NCBI GenBank assembly: GCA_020846875.1
Contig: JADLDB010000014.1
Coordinates: 1 to 37,897 of the forward strand
From: Myxococcales bacterium
Lineage (GTDB): Bacteria; Myxococcota; Myxococcia; Myxococcales; Myxococcaceae
DNA: 37,897 nt
Direction of reading: 5' to 3'
Both the position numbers and the translations under genes were made by a program. Under the pieces are notes generated by a model. It was not told the origin of the DNA, made no database searches, and saw nothing but the letters and a program-made list of their open reading frames with translations. This document shows positions 8,026 to 15,161 of the stretch, piece by piece; position 1 is the first letter of the stretch, and each line of letters starts with the position of its first letter.

Positions 8026-8858
8026 AGCCCGTCTTCGCCCTGCCGCTCCTCCACGAGGCCACCCCCGAAGCCGAGCTCGGCAACCAGCAGGCCTTCGGCG
8101 GCCTCCTCTCACCCGAGCCCGCGGGCTTGAGGCCCGTCGAGGGCGAGCCCGGCACGCGGGAGTGCCTGCCCCTCCTCCAGGCGTGCCGGAAGGCGCTGGC
8201 GCGCGCCGCGGCCACCGGCGAGGGCTTCCTCCTGCCGCTGGAGAACCTGTCGCCGGAGGCCAGCCGCGCCCTCGATGAGGCGCTGGGCGAGGGCGAGGTG
8301 ACGCTGACGGTGGGCGGCCGGCACCGCTACGAGGCTTCCGAGACGGCGCTGCCCGGCCTGTGGCGCGTCACCACGAAGGACGGCGCGCGCGTGCTGTCGC
8401 GGCACCTCGAGGTGGGTGACGTGCCGCACGTGGTGCGCGCCGCGGAGGAGACGGCCACGCTGAAGGACCTCCACATCGGCCAGCCGCCCCAGGGGGCGAT
8501 GAACGCGCTGCCGGTGCTGGCCGAGCTGCGGCACCGCAGCCAGGCGTGGCAGCCGGGCCAGCCCAACCACGTGCTGAGCTTCACCCTGCTGCCGATGAAC
8601 GAGGTGGACGTGGCGTACCTCGAGCAGCAGGTGGGGCACGGGCCGGTGCGCGGCGAGTCGAAGGGCTTCTCGCGCTGCGCGGTGGAGCTGACCGCGGTGC
8701 GCCACGTGTGGAGCGTCAAGCACTTCAACGCCATGGACAAGCTCATCCTCGACACCCTGGAGGTGGGCGACGTGCCGCAGGCGCTGCTGGCCGCCAGCGA
8801 CGACTTCCTGGACTCGGCCGCCCGGCTGTCCGAGTGGCTGGGCCGCGTGCCCGCATGA
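8022..8858 (+). CDS. hyaF: HyaF/HoxQ/HupH hydrogenase-1 type maturation protein
   Basis: 278 residues. The C-terminal half carries the HupH/HyaF-family features (SRHLEVGDVPHVV, GAMNALPVLAEL, WQPGQPNHVLSFTLLPM, CAVELTAVRHVWSVKHFNAMDKLILDTLEVG). It is thought to work with HyaE on small-subunit maturation, specifically in O2-tolerant hydrogenase systems. An interesting internal feature is that EVGDVPHVV and EVGDVPQALL recur at the two ends of the conserved block, suggesting an internal duplication. ATG at 8022 overlaps the HyaE stop by four bases and the stop overlaps the next start by four, so translation is probably coupled through the cluster. Confidence 0.9.
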   Translation: MKPVFALPLLHEATPEAELGNQQAFGGLLSPEPAGLRPVEGEPGTRECLPLLQACRKALARAAATGEGFLLPLENLSPEASRALDEALGEGEVTLTVGGRHRYEASETALPGLWRVTTKDGARVLSRHLEVGDVPHVVRAAEETATLKDLHIGQPPQGAMNALPVLAELRHRSQAWQPGQPNHVLSFTLLPMNEVDVAYLEQQVGHGPVRGESKGFSRCAVELTAVRHVWSVKHFNAMDKLILDTLEVGDVPQALLAASDDFLDSAARLSEWLGRVPA

Positions 8859-9508
8859 GCGGCGAGCGCGAGTGCGGCGTCTGCTGGTACGTCTACCGGC
8901 CCGGGGACGGCGACGGGGTGTGGCAGGTGCCCCCCGGCACGCCCTTCGACGCGCTGCCCGAGGAGTGGCGCTGCCCGCGCTGCGACTCGGACAAGTCCCG
9001 CTTCCTGCCCCCCACGGCACCTGCACCCTCTTCCCCGTCGGGAGAGAAGGCCGGGGTGAGGGGAAGAGTCGACGCGCTCCTGTCCGACTTCGAAGCCATC
9101 GCCGCCACCGCGATGAAGGACCTGCCGCTGAGCAACCCGCGCCTCGGCGTGGAGGCGGTCGACTTCCAGCCGCTGGGCGACGGCCACCTCGGCGTCCTCA
9201 TCACCCCGTGGAGCATCAACGCCGTCTTCCTCCCTCCGGCCGGCGCGCCGGTGCCGGGCGCGAAGGGCCACCAGCGCCTCCTCCCTGCAGGCGCGGTGAC
9301 GTTCTTCCCCCAGCGCCTGCCCACGGCCGGGGACGTGGAGGTGGCGTCGCTCTTCTCTCCCGCACAGGAGTTCGACAGCCAGGCTGCCGCGGTGGCCGCC
9401 GCGCGCGAGGCTTTGGCCCTGCTGCGCGCCGCGCCCGCGCCGCCCCCGGCGCACAGCCGGCGGGAGCTCTTCGCCACCCTGCGCGGACGCCCCCCCACTC
9501 CGCCATGA
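8855..9508 (+). CDS. Rubredoxin-HybE fusion (HoxR-HoxT) hydrogenase assembly protein
   Basis: 217 residues in two domains. Residues 1-52 are a rubredoxin with iron ligands C7/C10 (ECGVC) and C40/C43 (RCPRC) and the typical PPGTPFDALPEEW loop; a Trp replaces the usual Gly after C10. Residues about 72-217 are a HybE/HupJ/HoxT-type chaperone (LSNPRLGVEAVDFQPL, LGVLITPWSINAVFLPP). In Cupriavidus these are separate neighbouring genes, hoxR and hoxT, both tied to assembly of the O2-tolerant enzyme. Here they are one frame joined by a linker (about residues 53-71) encoded by a REP-like palindromic repeat. Starts and stops overlap both neighbours by four bases (ATGA). Domain calls are strong; the functional effect of fusion is inferred. 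Confidence 0.92.
   Translation: MSGERECGVCWYVYRPGDGDGVWQVPPGTPFDALPEEWRCPRCDSDKSRFLPPTAPAPSSPSGEKAGVRGRVDALLSDFEAIAATAMKDLPLSNPRLGVEAVDFQPLGDGHLGVLITPWSINAVFLPPAGAPVPGAKGHQRLLPAGAVTFFPQRLPTAGDVEVASLFSPAQEFDSQAAAVAAAREALALLRAAPAPPPAHSRRELFATLRGRPPTPP
9024..9063 (+). repeat. REP-like palindromic element inside the rubredoxin-HybE gene
   Basis: The segment starts CACCCTCTTCCCCGTCGGGA and ends GGCCGGGGTGAGGGG. It contains an imperfect hairpin, CTCT(T)CCC/GGGAGAG, flanked by CCCTC and GAGGG. It strongly resembles a class of dispersed extragenic repeats I know from GC-rich proteobacterial genomes (variants of CCCTCTCCCC...GGGGTGAGGG). It is read in frame as a Pro/Ser/Gly-rich linker. No second copy was noticed in this window, so membership of a repeat family is inferred. 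Confidence 0.55.
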
Positions 9509-10647
9509 GCCCCGAAGGCGCCCTCACGTTGACTCTGCGCGTCTCCCGAGGGCGCGTGGACGACGTGCAGGTGTCCTCCACCCGGCGCACCGACTACTCC
9601 GCGGCGCTGGCGGGGCGCGACGTGCACGACGCGGCGCTGCTGGTCCCTTCGCTCTTCTCCATCTGCGCGGCGGCCCACGCGGTGGCGGGCCTGGGCGCCT
9701 GCGAGGCGGCGCTGGGTGTGCACGTCGACGAGCAGCAGGCGCGGCTGCGGCGGCTCCTCACCCAACTGGAGGCCCTGGACAACCACGCCTTCCAGGTGTG
9801 CGTCGCCTGGGCCAAGCACGCGGGCGCGCCGCCCGCCGTGGAGGCCTTGCGGCGACTGCGCCGGGCGACCGAGGCGCTGCGCCTGTGGGCCCACGACGGG
9901 ACGCGCTGGACGCGGGTGGGCGGCGTCGGCTTCACCCCGTCGGGCTCTCCCCGGGCGCTGGTGGACGCGCTCCGCGAGGCGGTGGACGCCCTGGTCCCCG
10001 CGGCGGCGCGCGCGGGGGACGCGCGGGAGTTGGAGCGCTGGAGCCACGGCAGCGACAGCCCGGTCGCGGCGCTGCTTCGCCAGGTGCGCGCCCTGGACGC
10101 CGCGCACTTCGGGAAGGCCACCCGGCCGCTGCTGCCGGCGATGAGCGCGGCCTGGTACGGACAGCGGCTGGTGGGCCCCGACTTCGGCGCCCGCCCCGCG
10201 CTGGACAGCGGCGCCGCCGAGGCCGGCGCGTTGTCCCGCGTGGCAGAGCACCCGGCCCTCGCGCCCCTGGTGAGCGCCCACGGGCACACCGTCCTCACCC
10301 GCCTCCTCGCGGTGCTCGTCGATCTTCACGCCCTGGTCGGCACCGTCACCGCCGCCGCGGAGGTGCTGGAGCCGTCGAAGGGCCACGCCCCCGCCGAGCG
10401 GGACAGCGGGCAGGGGGCGGGCGTGGCGGACACCTCGCGGGGAAGGCTGGCCCACGCCGTCGAGCTCACGTCGAACACGGTGGTGCACTGGCGACAGGTG
10501 GCGCCCACCGAGTGGAGCTTCCACCCCTTCGGCGTCTTGCGCGAGGCGCTGCTGGGCGCCCCGGCCGAGGACCTGGCGCGGCGCGCGGGCCTGCTGGTGC
10601 TGTCGCTCGACCCCTGCGTGCCCTGCCGCGTCGTCGTGGAAGACTGA
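9505..10647 (+). CDS. hupK: HupK/HoxV hydrogenase large-subunit-like scaffold
   Basis: 380 residues. The protein is a degenerate relative of the large subunit. Near the N-terminus SLFSICAAAHAVAGLGACEA mimics RxCGxCTxxH but keeps only the first cysteine. The C-terminus SLDPCVPCRVVVED keeps both DPCxxC cysteines but has Arg-Val where the His cleavage site would be, and has no removable tail. HoxV/HupK proteins are thought to hold the Fe(CN)2CO cofactor during assembly before handing it to the real large subunit. The start overlaps the previous stop by four bases; hypA follows after 7 bp. This is the expected position after hoxT. Confidence 0.88.
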   Translation: MSPEGALTLTLRVSRGRVDDVQVSSTRRTDYSAALAGRDVHDAALLVPSLFSICAAAHAVAGLGACEAALGVHVDEQQARLRRLLTQLEALDNHAFQVCVAWAKHAGAPPAVEALRRLRRATEALRLWAHDGTRWTRVGGVGFTPSGSPRALVDALREAVDALVPAAARAGDARELERWSHGSDSPVAALLRQVRALDAAHFGKATRPLLPAMSAAWYGQRLVGPDFGARPALDSGAAEAGALSRVAEHPALAPLVSAHGHTVLTRLLAVLVDLHALVGTVTAAAEVLEPSKGHAPAERDSGQGAGVADTSRGRLAHAVELTSNTVVHWRQVAPTEWSFHPFGVLREALLGAPAEDLARRAGLLVLSLDPCVPCRVVVED

Positions 10648-10654
10648 ACTCCCC

Positions 10655-10996
10655 ATGCACGAGCTCTCGCTGGCCGAAGGCATCGTCTCCCTCATCGAGG
10701 AGCAGGCGAGGCAGGACGGCTTTCGCCGGGTGCGGAAGGTGCACGTGCTGGTGGGCGCGCTGTCCCAGGTGATGCCCGAGGCGCTGGCCTTCGGCTTCAC
10801 CTCGGCGGCGAAGGGCACGCTGGCCGAAGGCGCGGAGCTGGTGCTGACCCGCCCACCCGGCACCGCCACCTGCATGGGCTGCGGGAAGAGCGTCACCGTG
10901 GAGCGCCGCGGCGATCCCTGCCCCGGGTGCGGCAGCTTTCAGCTCCTCGTCACCGGCGGCGAAGAGCTGCGCGTCACCGACCTGGACGTGGAGTAG
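10655..10996 (+). CDS. hypA: HypA nickel insertion protein
   Basis: 113 residues starting MHELS, with nickel ligand H2 next to E3. The structural zinc site is C73, C76 (CMGC) and C89, C92 (CPGC), which matches HypA/HybF. With HypB it delivers nickel to the large subunit. It is the last gene of the hydrogenase run. Unlike in Cupriavidus, hypB, hypF, hypC, hypD and hypE do not follow; a glycolytic gene begins 121 bp later. The rest of the maturation set must lie elsewhere in the genome if the enzyme is functional. Confidence 0.97.
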   Translation: MHELSLAEGIVSLIEEQARQDGFRRVRKVHVLVGALSQVMPEALAFGFTSAAKGTLAEGAELVLTRPPGTATCMGCGKSVTVERRGDPCPGCGSFQLLVTGGEELRVTDLDVE

Positions 10997-11011
10997 CCGG
11001 CGCGCTGCTGT

Positions 11012-11028
11012 CTCCCCAGCCAGGGGAG
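11012..11028 (+). terminator. Small hairpin after hypA, weak terminator candidate
   Basis: CTCCCC-AGCCA-GGGGAG is a perfect 6-bp stem with a 5-nt loop, 16 bp after the hypA stop. No T-run follows, so it may be a Rho-assisted end, an RNA-stabilising hairpin, or chance. Confidence 0.25.
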
Positions 11029-11117
11029 CCTGGTCGGTCTGCCGGGCGAGGCCTGCGAGTTCAGCCGGGCCGATTCTTCGGCAACTCCACCCCGTTGCGC
11101 TAAGTGGAAACGTAGCC

Positions 11118-12224
11118 ATGGGTTCCATCAAGCGCATCGCCATCAACACCGGCGGCGGAGACGCCCCCGGCCTCAACGCCGTCATCCGCGCCGCGGTGCT
11201 GGCCGCGGCCAACCGGGGCTGGGAGGCCTACGGCATTCGCGACGGCTTCAACGGCATCTTCTTCCCGGAGCGCTACCCGGAGGGCGGCGTGTTCCGCCTT
11301 ACCCGGGACAGGGTGCGCGGCATCGCCCACCTCGGCGGCACCGTGCTGGGCACCACCAACCAGGGCAACCCGCTGCAGTACCCCTTGAAGATGCCGGACG
11401 GCACGGTGAAGCAGGTGGACCGCACCGGGGAGATCCTGGAGACGTTCGCCAAGAAGCAGATCGACGCGCTCATCTCCATCGGCGGCGACGGCTCGCTCAC
11501 CATCGCCCACGCGCTGGCCAAGCAGGGGCTCAAGGTGGTCTGCGTGCCGAAGACCATCGACAACGACCTGGACAAGACGTTCACCACGTTCGGCTTCGAC
11601 ACCGCGGTGTCCTTCGCCACCGAGTGCCTGGACCGCCTGCACACCACGGCCGAGAGCCACCAGCGGATCATGGTGGTGGAGATGATGGGCCGCTACGCGG
11701 GGTGGATCGCCCTGCACTCGGGCATCTCGGGCGGGGCGCACGCCATCCTCCTGCCGGAGCTGCCCTTCGACCTCGACAAGGTGGTGGAGAAGATCCGCCA
11801 GCGGGAGCGGGTGGGCCGCGTCTACTCGCTCATCGTGGTGGCGGAGGGGGCGCGCGTCATCGACGGGCAGCGCGCGGTGCTGGCGCCGGCGGAGGTGGGC
11901 AAGGCGGAGCGGCTGGGCGGCATCGGCGAGCAGGTGGCGCGGGCCCTTTCGGAGCGGACGGGCAAGGACACCCGCACGGTGGTGCTGGGCCACCTGGTGC
12001 GCGGCGGCAGCCCCACGTCCTTCGACCGCCTGGCGGCGCTGCGCTTCGGCGCGGCGGCGGTGCGCGCGCTGGACGAAGGCCACTCCAACGTCATGGTGTC
12101 GCTGGCCTTCCCCAACGTGCAGTACGTGCCGCTGGAGGAAGTGGCCGGGCGCATGAAGGCGGTGCCGCTGGACTGCGACACGCTCATCACCGGGCGCGAC
12201 ATGGGCATCTGCTTCGGCGACTGA
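11118..12224 (+). CDS. 6-phosphofructokinase (PfkA family, mixed donor signature)
   Basis: 368 residues with the PfkA fold: GGGDAPGLN at the N-terminus, the nucleotide loop GGDGS (122-126), the catalytic PKTIDND (144-150, D148 the expected base) and MGRYAGW. It phosphorylates fructose 6-phosphate at C1, the committing step of glycolysis. The two donor-determining positions disagree: Gly125 in GGDGS is the ATP-type residue, while Lys145 in PKTIDND is the residue typical of PPi-dependent enzymes. Several bacterial and protist enzymes have this G/K combination and use ATP, but donor choice cannot be settled from sequence alone. It stands alone on the plus strand, and a short hairpin separates it from hypA. 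Confidence 0.93.
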   Translation: MGSIKRIAINTGGGDAPGLNAVIRAAVLAAANRGWEAYGIRDGFNGIFFPERYPEGGVFRLTRDRVRGIAHLGGTVLGTTNQGNPLQYPLKMPDGTVKQVDRTGEILETFAKKQIDALISIGGDGSLTIAHALAKQGLKVVCVPKTIDNDLDKTFTTFGFDTAVSFATECLDRLHTTAESHQRIMVVEMMGRYAGWIALHSGISGGAHAILLPELPFDLDKVVEKIRQRERVGRVYSLIVVAEGARVIDGQRAVLAPAEVGKAERLGGIGEQVARALSERTGKDTRTVVLGHLVRGGSPTSFDRLAALRFGAAAVRALDEGHSNVMVSLAFPNVQYVPLEEVAGRMKAVPLDCDTLITGRDMGICFGD

Positions 12225-12290
12225 CGCCTCGAGGCTGGCCGGCGCCGTCACCGCGAAGGGACGCGCCGACCGCCAGCGCCGCGGCTTCCT

Positions 12291-13397
12291 TCACGGGTGC
12301 AGCACCGCCCCGCCGATGACGTCGCCGCGCCACTTGGCGCGCAGCGCCTCCTTCACCTCGGACAGCGGAAACGCGTGGGAGACGTACGGCACGAGCCGCC
12401 CCGACTCGACCCAGTCGAAGAGCAGCTTCTGCCGCGGCGCGCGGATGGCCGGGTTCACCACCGTGGAGATGATGGTGGGGCACCCCAGCACGTCGAGGCC
12501 CTTCATCATGATGAGGTTGGTCGGCAGCAGGTTCGCGTTGGGCGCGCCGCGGCCGCCCTTCCCCTTCGCCACGAAGGGCGTCGCCGCCCAGCCCACGATG
12601 AGGAAGCGCGCGCCGAACTTGAGGCACTTGAGGCTCTCCACCGAGATGTCCCCGCCCACGCCGTCGTACACCACGTCCGCGCCTTCGCCGCCGGTGAGCG
12701 CCTTCACCTCGTCGCGGAAGCGCCGCGCGCCGCCGTGCCCCTCGGGCGCGCGCGTGTTGAGCACCACGTCAGCGCCCTGCGCCTTCACCACCGCCAGCTT
12801 CTCGTCGCTGCGCCCCGTGGCGATGACGCGTGCGCCCAGCAGCTTCGCCACGTGCACCGCCGCCAACCCCGTCGCGCCCGACGCGCCGTGGACGAGCACC
12901 GTCTCGCCCGCCTGCAAGTTCCCGCGCGTCACCAGGCAGTGAATGGCCGTCTCGTAGCTGCCCAGCAGGCTCGCCGCCTGGTCGAAGGACAGCTTTCCCG
13001 GGAGGCGCCGCACCGCTTCTTCCGGCACCACCGCCCACGAGGCGAAGCCGCCCGCGCCCCGGTACTCCCCCAGCGAGCGCGGCCCCGCCACGAAGCCGTC
13101 CACCAGTACCGCCTCGCCGGCCGACACGCCCTTCACCTCGGCGCCCACCTCCGCCACCTCGCCCGCGTACTCCAGGCCCGGCGTGTACGGCGGCTTCGGC
13201 ACGTGCTGGTACTGGCCGCTCAACATGAGGAGGTCGACCCACCCCACCGCCGCGCTCTTCACCGCCACCAGCACCTCGCGCGGCCCCAGCGTCGACGGGC
13301 GCGCCATCGGCTCCAGCGCCAGGTGCTGCTCGAGCGCGTCGGGCGGCGTCTCGCCCAGCTCCTTCACCACCACCCGTTGGCCACCGGACGCGGACAT
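12291..13397 (-). CDS. Zinc-independent MDR oxidoreductase (quinone oxidoreductase-like)
   Basis: 368 residues of the medium-chain dehydrogenase/reductase superfamily. The GroES-like N-terminal part has GPREVLVAVKSAAVGWVD and YTPGLEYAGEV. The Rossmann fold has GASGATG at 171-177 (the AASGGVG-like NADPH site) and ATGRSDEKL after strand 2. The Cys/His zinc ligands of alcohol dehydrogenases are absent, which places it with NADPH:quinone oxidoreductases and enoyl reductases. The substrate is unknown. The LLPTNLIMMKGLDVLG stretch is seen in relatives annotated as quinone oxidoreductase. It is convergent with the phosphofructokinase gene and 31 bp from the SnoaL-like gene upstream on the same strand. 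Confidence 0.88.
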   Translation of the reverse strand: MSASGGQRVVVKELGETPPDALEQHLALEPMARPSTLGPREVLVAVKSAAVGWVDLLMLSGQYQHVPKPPYTPGLEYAGEVAEVGAEVKGVSAGEAVLVDGFVAGPRSLGEYRGAGGFASWAVVPEEAVRRLPGKLSFDQAASLLGSYETAIHCLVTRGNLQAGETVLVHGASGATGLAAVHVAKLLGARVIATGRSDEKLAVVKAQGADVVLNTRAPEGHGGARRFRDEVKALTGGEGADVVYDGVGGDISVESLKCLKFGARFLIVGWAATPFVAKGKGGRGAPNANLLPTNLIMMKGLDVLGCPTIISTVVNPAIRAPRQKLLFDWVESGRLVPYVSHAFPLSEVKEALRAKWRGDVIGGAVLHP

Positions 13398-13428
13398 GCG
13401 GGCATTGTGGGAAGCGCCGCGCGGGGTG

Positions 13429-13914
13429 TCACGTCAATCCGCGTTCCCTGCCCGTGGGCTCCCGCTGCTCCATGCCCGTGCCCGGCGCCGCGGCGGTGGC
13501 CTTGCCGGGCTGCAGCACGCCCAACTGCCGGAACAGGCCCAGCGCGTCCCACTCGGTGTGGTCTCTCACCACCCGGTTCCTCTTGTACTCGGACAGGGTG
13601 ATGCCGGTGACGCTGGCGGACTTGCCGGTCGCCGGAAGCTCGCCCAGCGCCCCACGGTGCGTCCCCTCCGCCTTCCACTGCACGACGACGAGGTCTGCGT
13701 CGACGTTGAGCTGGTTGACGGTGAACTTGAGGTCCGGGAAGGCGCTCCGGTAGCTCACCACCGCCTGTCTCAACGCGTCGCGGTCGAGCGTGCCGAGCAA
13801 GGGATCGCGCCCCTGGTAGCGCGGGTCGATCGCCTCGTCGATCAGCTCCAGCTTCCCCTTGCTCCACAGCTCGTCGAACAACCGCCGGGACTGCTGCTTG
13901 ATGTCGAGCGCCAT
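13429..13914 (-). CDS. SnoaL-like (NTF2-fold) protein
   Basis: 161 residues resembling the SnoaL-like ester cyclase/polyketide cyclase family: LFDELWSKGKLELIDEAID, DRDALRQAVVSYRSAFPDLKF, VVQWKAEGTHRGALGELPATGKSASVTGI. Such NTF2-like proteins act on small molecules or have no known reaction. ATG at 13914 is preceded by an excellent AGGAGG at 7 bp, which decides the start over an upstream in-frame codon. The C-terminal 20 residues are polar and disordered. It may be co-transcribed with the oxidoreductase that follows on the minus strand. No substrate can be named. Confidence 0.85.
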   Translation of the reverse strand: MALDIKQQSRRLFDELWSKGKLELIDEAIDPRYQGRDPLLGTLDRDALRQAVVSYRSAFPDLKFTVNQLNVDADLVVVQWKAEGTHRGALGELPATGKSASVTGITLSEYKRNRVVRDHTEWDALGLFRQLGVLQPGKATAAAPGTGMEQREPTGRERGLT

Positions 13915-14043
13915 GACAGTCCTCCTTGCCGGACTCCCCAGCGCGAAGAGCCCGCCCGTCGGGGTAACCCGCGGCACCGGCCCGTGCCCGCCCGTCGCGT
14001 TCTGCCTGCTCGAAGGGTTGGGGAGGAAGGCGCAGGCGCCGGA

Positions 14044-15126
14044 TCAATCCACGAGCACCACGTCGACGCCTTCGTGCTGCGGCGGCTCGGACGTGGGATC
14101 CAGAAACAGCCAGCGCAACAGCCCCCGGTAGAAGCCGAACAGGGGCAGCCGCTGGGCCACCTCGTCGCGCACGCGCTCGCGCGTCAGCTTGAAGCTGGCG
14201 TGGCTCTCGCGGGTGAGGCGCTCGCGCTCGTGCAGGAAGTTGGACAGGGGCTGCACCTGGATCTCGAAGGTGCGCCCCGCCCACCTCACCACCGACTTGA
14301 GCGCCGACCAGCCCGACTGCTTGCGGGACGGCCGCGTCAGGTAGTCCTTGGTCTCGACGAAGGCGAGCCTCTGGTGCGCCTCCTCCGCCGGAAGGTGGCG
14401 CGAGGTGAGCGCCGCGGCCGTGAAGCGGAGCTCGGCCAGGCGGGACTGGAGCGCCCGCGCGTCGTCCTCGCTGCCCACCACCACCTTCACCCCGAAGACG
14501 TCCTTCACGAAGCGGGACAGGTGCTGGAGCTGCTTGTCCCGGAGCACGATGGAGTCCAGGTCGAACAGCTCGTCCACCACCTTGTTCCAGATCTCCTCCT
14601 CCGCCTTGATGCGGGTGAGGACGCGGTAGACCTTGAGCGGCGTGGGGCCGGTGGGCTCGTACTCCACCACGTTGGAGACGAGCGACGCGCGCATCCACCC
14701 GCGCTCCGCGGCGATGGCCAGCCGCGCGAGGATGCGGGTGCCGAGGTCCAGGTCGGTGGAGGCCGCCACCTCCTCCTCGGACACGTCCACGGTGATGGTG
14801 AAGCGCTCGCGGGTCCGCTCGACCTCACCGATGGCCGAGCTGCGCAAGGCGTAGGTGCCGAGCAGCTCGCCCGCCAACAGCCCGGCCAGGGCGTGGAGAT
14901 CCTTCTCGCCGCGGCGGATCATCGCCTGGAACTCGCCGCGGGCCCTGGAGAGGGCCGCTCTGGAGAAGACGAGCCGCTTGCCCTGGGTGCCGGCCTCCAG
15001 CTCGCGGCGGGCGTGCTTCAAGGCCACCACCAGCTCGTTGAGCGCCGGGGCCTGGCTCACCATCCACAGCGGGGACACCGAGGCGGAGCCCTTCGGCGGC
15101 ACGTCGTCTGGGGCGCTGGAGGCCAT
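14044..15126 (-). CDS. Diverged RelA/SpoT-type nucleotidyltransferase-fold protein
   Basis: 360 residues. Residues about 160-312 follow the order of RelA/SpoT synthetase motifs. LKVYRVLTRIK (164-174) sits where RxKxxxSIxxK occurs, VKDVFGVKV has the metal-binding Asp (D209), KDYLTRPSRKQSGWSALK (260-277) stands for KDYIxxPKxNGYxSLH, and FEIQV has the catalytic Glu (E288). Several usual residues differ: PK to PSR, GY to GW, SLH to ALK, IRT to VQP. It may make (p)ppGpp, another pyrophosphorylated nucleotide, or nothing. The N-terminal 150 residues are helical and unrecognised; there is no HD hydrolase domain. It lies 35 bp downstream of plsB on the same strand, so the two are probably one transcript. 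Confidence 0.72.
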   Translation of the reverse strand: MASSAPDDVPPKGSASVSPLWMVSQAPALNELVVALKHARRELEAGTQGKRLVFSRAALSRARGEFQAMIRRGEKDLHALAGLLAGELLGTYALRSSAIGEVERTRERFTITVDVSEEEVAASTDLDLGTRILARLAIAAERGWMRASLVSNVVEYEPTGPTPLKVYRVLTRIKAEEEIWNKVVDELFDLDSIVLRDKQLQHLSRFVKDVFGVKVVVGSEDDARALQSRLAELRFTAAALTSRHLPAEEAHQRLAFVETKDYLTRPSRKQSGWSALKSVVRWAGRTFEIQVQPLSNFLHERERLTRESHASFKLTRERVRDEVAQRLPLFGFYRGLLRWLFLDPTSEPPQHEGVDVVLVD

Positions 15127-15161
15127 GCGGGCGCGAGGTGTAGCGCCTTGGGGTGCGCCGG

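Noticed and set aside
12226-12240. GCCTCGAGGC palindrome between the phosphofructokinase and oxidoreductase genes as a terminator.
   Set aside because: No loop and no T-run; too short to support a call.
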